Origin: Piliocolobus tephrosceles
Taxonomy: Eukaryota > Chordata > Mammalia > Primates > Cercopithecidae
Direction of reading: 5' to 3'
NCBI RefSeq assembly: GCF_002776525.5
Contig: NC_045438.1
Span: 161,634,616-161,698,615 of the forward strand
Length of the DNA stretch: 64,000 nucleotides
Within the stretch, counting starts at the first letter, position 1, and each line of letters begins with the position of its first letter. Below are positions 42,100-51,518 of the stretch, piece after piece. Both the position numbers and the translations under genes were made by a program. The notes under the pieces are model-generated. The model did no database searches and was not told where the DNA came from. It saw nothing but the letters and a program-made list of their open reading frames with translations.

Positions 42100-43965
42100 T
42101 GGGTGGAGCAACTAGAGGAGCCCAATTCAGCAAGGAATGTTCATCCATCCCCTGGCACAGCCTAAGCCCTGAGAGAGCACAATGTCATCACATCCACTGG
42201 AATCAAGAGAATATCTGGTGGGAACTTGGAGTAATGTCTCACAAGCCCTGGGTACTACCTGACACATGGCACAGAGCATACAGAGGGGGTGACAGTGCCA
42301 TTGATGGGGCACAGGGTAAAGGATGCTTGCCATTCCCCCTACCTCACTGTTTTTGGGTGCTGCAGACCAGAGCTGCCACTAAGTAAGAACACAGAGGAGG
42401 GAGAGCTGCTGTGAGGGCCATTGATGCTGCTGAAGATGAGGGTCTGGGATAGATCATCTTTAGCCCAGGACACTGTACTCATCCAGTCCCTGATGTGAGT
42501 GAATCACCCCAGATCAGTGTGTCAGCACTCCAATATGGCCATACATATGAGCTGGGGCAGGAGCCCTGGTTTGGCCGTGGTGGGTGACATGGGGGTCTGG
42601 GCTACCAGCTTATGTGGATTACTCATGCATCTCCTCCGGTCCTGCCTAGGTTTGATCTTAGATACACGATTTCCATCCTATGATGCATCTTGTCCCACTG
42701 CTGACATCTACAACCTCATGAGGTCCACCAGATAACATGGCTCCAGTGGCAGGTGTGCTTGCACTACAGGTTGGACCTGTTACAGAGCTCTTTCCTGCTT
42801 TAGGCTCCACTCAAGAGTCAGCACCCTTTTGTGTCATCCAGTATAGGGGCTGAAGCAGCATTCCTAGGTATGAAATGTGTTGCCTTCAGAAGCAAATGAG
42901 GTACACCATGCACTGTGCTTCCTTCTTTGTGGTAGGGAATGCAAGATGCAGTGATTTTATTTGAATTTAGAGGGATATTCAGGAATGGCCCTGGCCATTG
43001 GATCCCTAAGAACTTTATTGACATGTGTATCTCTAAATCTTCATAGGGTTTATTTCCCATCCTCTCTGGTGCATGTATCTTACCAGAATCTCTAGTGAGA
43101 TAGCCATCTATCATTGGTTCTGCCCCATCTCCCAGGTGTCATGATGTTCTGTGGGACATTCAGGTAGTCCATATATCCTCAAGCTATTTTAGGACGGAAG
43201 GCAGTAGAGTTCATTTAACCCTGAGGCAAAACTTCAGTTTAATATTGTTTTCTATCCTACTAAATACAAACCATTTCTGATCCTCTTCCTTGATTGGAAT
43301 GGAAAAGAATGCATCTCCCAGGTCAATGGTTGTACCAAAGGCCTCACTAACTGGTTCTACTGAAGATACTATGTCTAGTATAGCACCTGCATTCAGGGTT
43401 ACTATTTGTTTAATCCTGGTGTAGATTACAGTCATTCTCCAGGGCTTATCTAGTTTCTGCAGGGGCTAGGCTGGTGAATTAAATGGAGATATGATTAATA
43501 GCACTGCCCTGTGCCCTTGAGGTTTTTAATGGTGATACAAATTTCTGCCATCCACTTCAGAATGCAATATTATTTTTGATTGACAACCTCGGCTGACAGT
43601 GGTCCTTTCAGAGTTTCCATTTGGTGTTCTCCACTATGACAGGTCTTACTCCATGGGCCAGAGACCCAATGTTAAGGCTAATCCAACTATCAAGTAGATC
43701 AGTTCCATCTGTGCACTTAAGAAACAGGGCAATGCCCACAGCATGTTAGTGGACCCAGCAGGACCACTAGGAGCTGGACATTAGCTACTACTTCACTTAG
43801 TGCCTGTCCCTGGGGGGCCACACTCTAACAGGAGACTGTGATTACACTGTGGGTACCCAAGTGTCCATGTCAACTTAGACCTGTGTCCAATAGTCCTTGG
43901 ACTGTCTGAGTCTTCCCCTTTCCTCAGTGATTAGCCACCTGAGTAAACGTCCATAGGTCCCTTTG
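42100..43965 (-). pseudogene. ERV-L pol relic (protease, reverse transcriptase, RNase H region), antisense
   Basis: Read from high to low coordinates, the minus strand follows ERV-L pol. A protease-like stretch with ACTATTGGACACAGGT lies near 43880. A frame at 43435-43211 contains DLGDAFFSIPI and KWFVFS, the reverse-transcriptase palm. A frame at 43114-42818 contains KFLGIQWPG and a connection-like tail. RNase H-like DNA continues to about 42600. The polymerase YIDD motif is not recognisable, and the gap between palm and KFLG is about 20 codons shorter than usual, implying a deletion. Stops separate the frames. The end near 42100 is uncertain. Class III (ERV-L) retroelements are ancient in placental mammals; this copy is non-functional. 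Confidence 0.8.
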
Positions 43966-43979
43966 GGTAAGGACTACAT

Positions 43980-44160
43980 TTGTGGGTTGAATTGCATCCA
44001 CTCCAAAAAGATCTGTTGAAGTCCTAAACCCCATACCTCAGAATGTGACCTTATTTGGAAAAAGTTTTAACCACATGGAGATGAGGTCATTAGGGTGGAT
44101 CCCACTCCAGTATGACTGGAGTCCTTATGAAAGGGTGAAATATGGATTGATTCTTGCTGT
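43980..44160 (+). mobile_element. MLT1 (MaLR) LTR, 5' part
   Basis: TTGTGGGTTGAATTGCATCC, TGTTGAAGTCCTAAACCCCA, ACCTCAGAATGTGACCTTAT and GTCCTTATGAAAGG follow MLT1. It abuts the ERV-L relic but has opposite orientation, so it is a separate insertion rather than that relic's LTR. The 3' half is not clear. Confidence 0.78.
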
Positions 44161-45809
44161 ACGGAAGCCATGCGGCTTCCTGAGACAATGCATGAGTACA
44201 CTCTATATTGAAAATGTCGAATCTGAGCCACCCCCCTTTCCACACTCAGGGCACACATTCAGATAGCATTTTCCCCCCAGAGGGACTGATTCAGCCCCTG
44301 AAACATTCTCAATACAGTGTAACAAGTGGTCTCTGAAATGAAATCTTATTCTCAAGCAGGAGCTAGATACTGGCCTGGCCCTCTGTCTCCAGAAAACTCT
44401 TTGATGGGAGCCCTGAGGCATTTCAAGGGCTTATTAACCGGCAGCTAGGTTTAATGAGTATATCCTGTAACTTCCAGGTATTCTGTTAGGACACTGTTAT
44501 CCAAACAGTGCATAACAAAACTTCGGTTCATTGGAAAGACATTCATTTCCTTGGGTTCTTTGCCAATTTTTGCTTTAGGGAAGTAGAGGGTGGAGGCTTT
44601 GGTCACCATGGTGAAGACAGTCAGGAGGACAGTTGGATGTGCCTGCGTAGAATGCAGTGGGTGTGGTTGTGGGAGTGGGTTCTGAAGGGTGTGTTGTTCG
44701 GTGGGGTGAGAGGGAAGGCACGCGCTTCTCCAAGAATCTCAAAGATTAAAGAGAAAAGGGGGATAGATTTCTGTCTGCTCCTTTCTCTTTTACTATCCCA
44801 GCTAATCAGACTTGTTGTGAGCAACTCTGGATGGAATGAAAATAAATTACCCTCAAAGCAGTTAGTGTTGGGGTCTACTGACCCCACATGTGCTCACAAT
44901 ACATGCAACACATACATCCTCATGCATGCACACACATGCACGCACAAGCACACACATGGACGCACAAGCACACACGTACACATATGTATCCCACCAATAT
45001 TTTTAGCAATGTTCATATAAGCAGTGTTGCAAAGAGGCTGGAAGCATTTCCATGTTCAGCAAAGCTCCAGGCTGTGCTGTGTATTAATAGCCTACTGGCC
45101 AACACATACACAGTGTTTCGTGATGACAGCATCTTATTGTTTTATTTGAGTTGTTTCTTTTCTTTTTGGCCAAGGGAGGAAATGGGACACCTTCTCTTCC
45201 CTTTCTCCTTTCTAATAACTGTCCGCATGCACATTTCTCTATTTAACTCTTTGGTGTCCAGGAGAGGGAAATGTTGTACTTTCTGGCATACTGTGTATGT
45301 CTTCTGTCTCCAATGCCTGTTGACCTTGAAAAAGAATCCTACTTGCCTTTGACAGCCACAGGAAGATTTCTTTTCCTAGTCCTTTTATTCAGAAGCCTTG
45401 ATCCTTCCTTCTGAGGAAGAATTTGTGCCATAGAGACTATAGTCATTCTCCAGGATTTATCCAGTTTCTGCAGGCACAGAGGCTTGTTGTAGTCTGTCTT
45501 GTGTAGACTATAAAGCCCATGCTGGTTACATGGTTAACAATTGGGATTTGTATATTTTCCTTATGTTTACTTTCCCCCTTTGCTCCTTGTATGACATATT
45601 CACATCCTCAATTTTTATTGATTATTTCAGATGAGAGCCCTTCTGTATATGTTGTGCGTGTGTGTGTGTTGAGAAAGGGAAAGGATGGAAAAAGGGAGAG
45701 GAAGGCAAATACAGGGGAACAAAGACAGAGTTTGCACAACTCCTGCTGGGCCAGCAACCTCTGCCAGTGAATGAAAAAAAAAAAAACCTGAAAAGGACTT
45801 TCACTTTCT
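44161..45809. other. Non-repetitive, with CA-rich simple sequence
   Basis: A degenerate CA/GCA repeat runs 44920-44990. A short block 45441-45474 resembles ERV-L pol at 43430-43463. A 170-codon frame (44508-45020) has no domain and ends in the simple repeat. A TG repeat is at 45646-45670. Confidence 0.45.
44920..44990 (+). repeat. Degenerate CA-rich simple repeat
   Basis: ACACATGCACGCACAAGCAC-type sequence with alternating purine and pyrimidine over about 70 bases. Confidence 0.8.
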
Positions 45810-45822
45810 AAAGCAGTGGTTT

Positions 45823-46546
45823 CAATAAAGTACTATTTCACACCAGTCAGAATGGCTATTATTAAAAAGTGAAAAAATAACAGATGCTGGAGAGGTTGAG
45901 GAGAAAGAGAATACTTATAAACTGTTGGTGAAAATGCAAATTAATTCAGCCCCTGTGGAAAGCAGTTTGCAGATTTCTTAAAGATCTAAAACAGAACGAA
46001 TATTAGACCCGGCAATCCCATTACTATGTATATATCCAAAGGAATATAAATCGTTCTACCAAAAAGATACCTGCACATGTATGTTCATCGCAGCACTATT
46101 TACAACAGTAAAGACATGTAATCAACCCTGGTGCCCATCAAGTGTGGATTGGATTAAAAAATGTGGTACATATTTTCATACCACCTTTTTTTTTGGCCAT
46201 GGAATACTATGCAGTCATAAAAAATAACGGAATTATGTCCTTTGCAACAACATGGATGCAGCTGGCAGCCGTTATTCTAAGCAGACTAATGCAGAAACAG
46301 AAAACCAAATACCACATGCTCTCACTTATAAGTGGGATCTAAACACCAGGTACATAAGGACATAAACATGGGAATAATAGACACCGGGGACTCCAAAAGG
46401 AAGGAGGGAGAGGAGGGCAACGGAAGAAAACCTAACTATCTGGTATTAAGTTGGGTGACTGGATCGTTGGAAGCACAAACCTTATCATAACGCAATATAC
46501 CTGTGTAACAAATCTGAACACAAATACCCATGAATCTAAAATAAAT
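45823..46546 (+). mobile_element. L1 (L1PB/L1MA-like), 5'-truncated, sense
   Basis: It starts within ORF2 (CACACCAGTCAGAATGGCTA), runs through the conserved 3' ORF2 block (CCATGGAATACTATGCAGTC) and the 3' UTR (CTCTCACTTATAAGTGGGAT), and ends in AATCTAAAATAAATAAA. The duplication AAAGCA(G/A)TGGTTT lies at 45810-45822 and 46547-46559. ORF2 is disrupted. The target-site duplication shows it integrated at this truncated length. Confidence 0.93.
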
Positions 46547-46559
46547 AAAGCAATGGTTT

Positions 46560-47416
46560 GGTGGAATAGGCTGGTGAGGCTCTTGGCCAGATTGTAGAGC
46601 TCTGGGGAGGGTAGAGCTGTCAGGACATGAGGACCAAATATATAGAACTTGGAACCACACGATGAGAAATCTGCATTTAATTGGCAGGGAAGAGCAATGG
46701 AAAATATGTGTGCCAGGGAGCGCCAGGTGCAGGCTGACTAGCGAGGAGGGAGCCTGGGGCTGGGGAGGCGCACTGGGCTGCTGTTGGAGCCCTCCGGAGG
46801 GCGGAACTGCGGCGGGGGCTGTATGAATGCCGTGGAGCTGAGAGTCAGGAAGGACATTTCAGAGGTCTGTGACTCGCCACTGACCTGATCAGGAGTCCAG
46901 GAAGAGGGAGGAGGCAGAGATGGCTCCCAGCCAGGATCCAGAGGCCTGGGAGGGGCAGAACTTCCAGCCTGGAGGGTAAGGCCTGGAGTGGGTGGGGCTC
47001 CCCGCCAGGAGGTGAGGTCTGGAATGGGCGGGGCTCTCAGCCTGGAAGGGGAGGACTGGACGGGGCGGGGCTCCCAGCCAGTAATGGGAGACCTGGAGGG
47101 TGATGGAGCTTAAAAAGGAAGCAGAAAGGCCAGGAGGAGGAGCTTCACCGGAGGAGGGTAAGTTTTGTTTCAGACTTGTACGGCTGAAATTGTTGAAGAA
47201 CACCTGGGAGAAAATGTCCAGTCACTGTCACTGCAAATGCGGGTCCAACCTTCAGAAGAGGGATTTGGACTGAGGATGTGGGTAGGAGCATCCTCTCTTA
47301 GACAAGAAAAAATGAGACTAAGAGGAGGTGAGATCCCTGGGGGATCACAATTAAGTAAAAAATTCTATCTCTAAAATCCGTCCTGACATTTTCATTTATA
47401 GGATATGCATATATAT
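46560..47416. other. GC-rich non-repetitive segment with a GC-box array
   Basis: 46735-46870 is moderately CpG-rich (GCCCTCCGGAGGGCGGAACT). The GC-box tandem array is at 46910-47110, and a good splice-donor sequence GAGGGTAAGT follows at 47154-47163. No exon is proven. Confidence 0.45.
46910..47110 (+). repeat. 36-37 bp tandem repeat carrying GC boxes
   Basis: Units begin at about 46946, 46983, 47019, 47056 and 47093 with CTGGA- or CTGGG-type starts. Three central units carry GGGTGGGGCT, GGGCGGGGCT and GGGCGGGGCT, Sp1/KLF-type GC boxes; the outer units are diverged. Confidence 0.85.
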
Positions 47417-47421
47417 GTATC

Positions 47422-47806
47422 TGTTATAATCTGAAATGTGTTCCTCAGAATTCATATGTTGAAGCCCTAACTGCCTCATACCTCAGACTGTGACTGTATT
47501 CGGAGATGGGGCCTTTAAAAGGATAATTAAGGTAAAAGGAAGGCTAGAATGCGCTTTAATCCAATATGTCAGGAGTCCTTATAGGAAGAGGAGATGAGGA
47601 CACAGACACCCACAGAGGGAAGACGGTGTGAGGACACAGGGAGAAGACACCATCGCAAGCCCAGGAGGGAGGCCTCAGGAGAAACCAGTCCCGCCCACAA
47701 CTGGATGTGGGGCTTCCAGCCCCCAGCACTGTGGGGAGATAAAGCTCCATTGTGTAAGCTGCCCCATCTGTGGTGTTTTATTGTGGCAGCCCCAGCAACT
47801 AATACC
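47422..47806 (+). mobile_element. MLT1 (MaLR) solo LTR with target-site duplication
   Basis: TGTTATAATCTGAAATGTGT to CCCCAGCAACTAATACC. The middle has TATTCGGAGATGGGGCCTTT, AATCCAATATGTCAGGAGTC and GAAACCAGTCCCGCCC. The 5-bp duplication GTATC at 47417-47421 and 47807-47811 bounds both ends. Confidence 0.9.
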
Positions 47807-47811
47807 GTATC

Positions 47812-48799
47812 CCTACCAATACATACGTATTTACTCACATGGAGCCACACACATGTGCATATATGTAATATTTTTGCCTAAAAAAAGTAAGCCATGCCTA
47901 AAAGTATAGGCGGAGAGAAGGCTAAAAAGCACGGGCTTGAAGAGACTGCCAAGGTACAAGAATCCAACAAAGACACATCATATCAACAGTGATGATTGCC
48001 TGAATAGGAAGGCTATTTGGATGGCTGGTTTATAGTTTTCATGCCCAAGGCGTTTTCCAAGGCCCAGTGTTTACCCTTTGCAGCAGCTCACTCTTCTGAA
48101 ATGTGCCTTCATGAAATTAGATAAACAGGGAGGAGATATGGAGTACCCCTGCCTAGCACTACGTTAGAAGAATCCCCAGGCATTTGCATCTTATGCGATG
48201 ATGAGAAAGCAGTAGTTGCTGGCAAACCTCGGCCAACTTCCAGTCTTGTCCTTTTGACAGGTGACTGCTGTCTTGAGTACCCATCTCAGGCATCACATCC
48301 ACCTCGGCCCTGCCTTGGGAGCCTGTAGGTGTGGACAGAAAAGTGGGATGCTGCCTTCCTGGCTGGGCCTCTCTTGACACACAGGCATATGGACCCAAGC
48401 TCTAAAGGATGAAGACTCCATGGTCTCTGAAATTTTCGTTATTCTCCCCTCTTAAAGCTCCACCTTGCAGGCAATGCACCGTAACAAAAGGACCAGCACA
48501 TTGCCCAGCACACAGAAAGCTATCAATCAATGTCAGCCTTAACCATTATGTTGGTTGACTTGCCATCCCTCTTCCTCAACTGCAAGCCGTGTGAGAGCAA
48601 GATTCAAGTAACCTTGGTATTACACAATTCCATCGTCATGGGTTCAGTTACATTTGTCAAATGATTCAGAGTAGGACAACGGGAATTTTCTTGACAACAT
48701 CACAGCATTGTAAAGTCTTTGCTTTGCATGGAGGTGTGGGACTGCAGCAATGATTGTGCAAGTTGAAACTGTGTGAAGCGATTTAAGAAGCAACAAGAA
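47812..48799. other. Non-repetitive
   Basis: 48470-48545 is weakly MIR/L2-like. Nothing else is recognised. Confidence 0.5.
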
Positions 48800-49020
48800 G
48801 GCCGGGCGCGGTGGCTCAAGCCTGTCATCCCAGCACTTTGGGAGGCCGAGATGGGCGGATCACAAGGTCAGGAGATCGAGACCATCCTGGCTAACACGGN
48901 NNNNNNNNNNNNNNNNNNNNNNNNNNNNNNNNNNNNNNNNNNNNNNNNNNNNNNNNNNNNNNNNNNNNNNNNNNNNNNNNNNNNNNNNNNNNNNNNNNNA
49001 AAAAAAAAAAAAAAAAAAAA
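48800..49020 (+). mobile_element. AluY, sense, interrupted by an assembly gap
   Basis: The first 100 bases (GGCCGGGCGCGGTGGCTCAA to CATCCTGGCTAACACGG) are AluY-like. Then come 100 N and an A tail of at least 21. A perfect 13-bp duplication GAAGCAACAAGAA at 48787-48799 and 49021-49033 frames a complete insertion. Confidence 0.96.
48900..48999. other. Assembly gap, 100 N
   Basis: A run of exactly 100 N, a conventional placeholder size. It covers the rest of the AluY. Confidence 0.99.
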
Positions 49021-49189
49021 GAAGCAACAAGAAAAATTATGATTGTTTCATGATCTTCAAACAATTTTTAATATGTTAACAACTGTTTTACTACTGGTTG
49101 TAAATGTATAAGAACATTTAAAAATACCAAAACGAATACTTATGTAGCATGTCATAATTTAAAAAATTAGAAACATTGAGAAACAGTGT

Positions 49190-49620
49190 TTTATTTCTTT
49201 GTAAAAGACTTATGGAGAGTAAATTGAACAGGGCTTTGCCACCTTCTCATTGTAAAACTTACAGTATGGACCAGGCATTTTTTCTATGCCTTGGCAAATT
49301 GTTACATTCCTTTCTATATTTGGATAGGCTTCCTGCATTTTGTCCTGCACACTTTCAGTGCGGTGAAATGTCTCCAAGATTTTCTTTAATGTGAAGTTTT
49401 TGCCGGCATCTTCATCCTGAGTCCCTCTGGCTGCACATTCAGAATCTCTCAAAAGACAACAGCATCAACATTTCCACCATCAGCTCTTTCTTCTCTAAAC
49501 TCATTTACGTCTGAGTCAACTTTCACCTCCTGCATTCTCACTTTTTGTTTCTTTGCTATACTTTCATCTTCATTGGCTACCTCCCTCTCTTGAGTATTCA
49601 TTTCTGTAAAATGTCACGTG
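49190..49620 (-). pseudogene. Tigger (pogo/Tc1-mariner) transposase C-terminal relic, antisense
   Basis: The minus-strand frame at 49452-49210 holds FTLKKILETFHRTES and IERNVTICQGIEKMPGPY, the pattern seen at the C-terminus of Tigger-type (CENP-B-like, DDE) transposases. Upstream on the same strand, to about 49620, similar transposon sequence continues with frame breaks. The catalytic DDE core and DNA-binding domain are not recognisable further up, and the terminal inverted repeat is not identified. Tigger elements are extinct in primates. Confidence 0.68.
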
Positions 49621-50990
49621 GGTTTGTCACTGGGAGCCAAGGAGGCAGCACGACCACACGCTTTGCTGTCTGTGTGTGAACTGATAACACGGAAGGACTG
49701 AAGGACGTGATGAGGTTAATCACTGATCATGATGCACATCTGTTATTATGTGGTAGTCTGTGGACTGCAGAGCAAGCAGCAGAGCTTGTCCCCCATGCAG
49801 TCACTCACAGTTAATGGTGACTGAAATTGGAACCATGTTGGTAGGGGGCTGGTGTTATTTAACTTCAGTTGCCATGGGACAATGAAAATTTGTGTGTTTG
49901 GGACTATGCAAGGTGAGGACTGCCTGAATGTTCCATAATGTGATGAGTGCCTCACAAACAGGGCATATATTATCACTGAGTTTTTTCATTATTCTTGACC
50001 TTCAATATATAGACGTGCATGTTGATGGTATCAGGTTGTTTCTGCGTGAACGAGCTTTACTCCTCTGAGAAACGGCATTCCTGGCCCTCCTCCTTGAATC
50101 AATTGCACAAAAGTATCTGAAGGAAATTTGCTTACCTGCTGCTTTCGATGGAAGCTTTCCTGCAGCATTACCCGGTGTCTGTTTCTGGCCAATGATTAAC
50201 CATGGGGAACAAGCGTTTGGGATAAAGAAGTTGCAGAACTTTTAAGAGAATGTAATATGTTAATGTGCACTGGGACTCTCCTTGAGCTGTATCAAGTTTC
50301 CTGGACTCTGAAATGCTATAATTTTAGAAGTGTCATAAGGTTAAAACAGCTTTCTAGGAAGTGCCTTTGTTGAAAGAATACCCAGGAATGGTGCACTGGA
50401 CAGCTTTTGGACATGTCTTGCATTTTCTCAGAACTGTCTCTCATCTTGGCCATGGCTTCAGTCACATCCTGTGTGACTCACCTCTGCTTGGGTTGCCTCC
50501 TACTGCAGTTCTAAACTCTGGTGGGGGACACGGGCATGACCCACCCAATACTCATATGTGCTTTAGCTGGAAATAAGGAGCAGAGGGGCTAGGGGAAGGA
50601 TCCAATGGCTAAATGTTCCTGCTTTTTTTCCCTCAGACAGACAGTTCTAAGATACATGCTGTAGGTTGCTTGGACTACCCTGGCAAGATCTTCTCCCAGA
50701 AATCCACCTTGGTGGCTGACTTATTAACTCATTGGTCTGTTGACTTTTGCTCCTTGCCTCACCCCTGCTCCCTGTGCCCTCTTTCTTACTACCTCCTGGT
50801 AAGGCTCTGCTTTGGGGGAAACCCAGGCTAAGCCAGGTGGAATGTTACAACCAGGGAGGCCTGAGTCCTGGGTCTTTGCCTGGGGCCTCCATATAGGAGA
50901 GGGATTGGAGGTGGTATTGTGGGGGAGAATGGTGCAAAGCCCAAGGGAAAAGGGTGCTGTTACCACAGCAGAGGAGATGTGAACCTGCAC
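49621..50990. other. Non-repetitive or diverged
   Basis: 49621-50300 could be more Tigger sequence too worn to identify. 50350-50990 has no recognised feature. Confidence 0.4.
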
Positions 50991-51002
50991 AGACCAAAAA
51001 CA

Positions 51003-51181
51003 GGAGGGAGACAGGGAAAGAGAAAGAGAAGGGGGAAAAAGAAAGGGAGCCAGAGAAAGAGGAAGGGAGAGAGAGATGGGGAAAGAGGAGAAGAGAAAGA
51101 GAGGGAGGGAGAGAAAGAAAAGAGATGGAGAGAGAGAAAAGGGTGGGGAGAGAGATAAAGAGAGAGGGAAAGAGAGAGAGA
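51003..51181 (+). repeat. Polypurine (GA-rich) tract, ~180 bp
   Basis: Almost only A and G with scattered C and T interruptions, grading into GAGAGAGAGAA at its right end. A polypyrimidine run (51204-51233, the Alu tail) follows after about 20 bases. Confidence 0.93.
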
Positions 51182-51209
51182 ATCATCTACTATACTACAT
51201 GATTTCTTT

Positions 51210-51518
51210 TTTCTTTTCTTTTCTTTTTTTTTCTGAGATGGAGTTTTGCTCTTGTTGCACAGGCTGGAGTGCAGTGGCGTGATCTCGGCTTACTGCAAAC
51301 TCCACCTCCTGGGTTCAAGAGATTCTCCTGCCTCAGCTTCCCAAGTAGCTGGGATTACAGGTGCCTGCCACCACGCCCAGCTAATTTTTGTATTTTTGGT
51401 AGAGACGGGGTTTCACCATGTTGGCCAGGCTGGTTTCGAACTCCTGACCTCAGGTGATCGGCCCACCTTGGCCTCCCAAAGTGCTGGGATTACAGGTGTG
51501 AGCCACCGCGCCTGGCCG
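51210..51518 (-). mobile_element. Alu (AluS-like), antisense, full length
   Basis: The C/T tail, GAGATGGAGTTTTGCTCTTG and both monomers end in CGCGCCTGGCC. TGATTTCTTT at 51200-51209 and TGATTTTTGT at 51519-51528 are an imperfect duplication. Confidence 0.97.

Noticed and set aside
43211..43435. Possible domesticated retroviral gene
   Set aside because: The frame is short, stops and a deletion break pol, and the YIDD motif is not visible. It is decay, not domestication.
44508..45020. 170-codon + strand frame
   Set aside because: No domain, ends inside CA-rich simple sequence, and overlaps another long frame at 44888-45352. Low-complexity content explains the openness.
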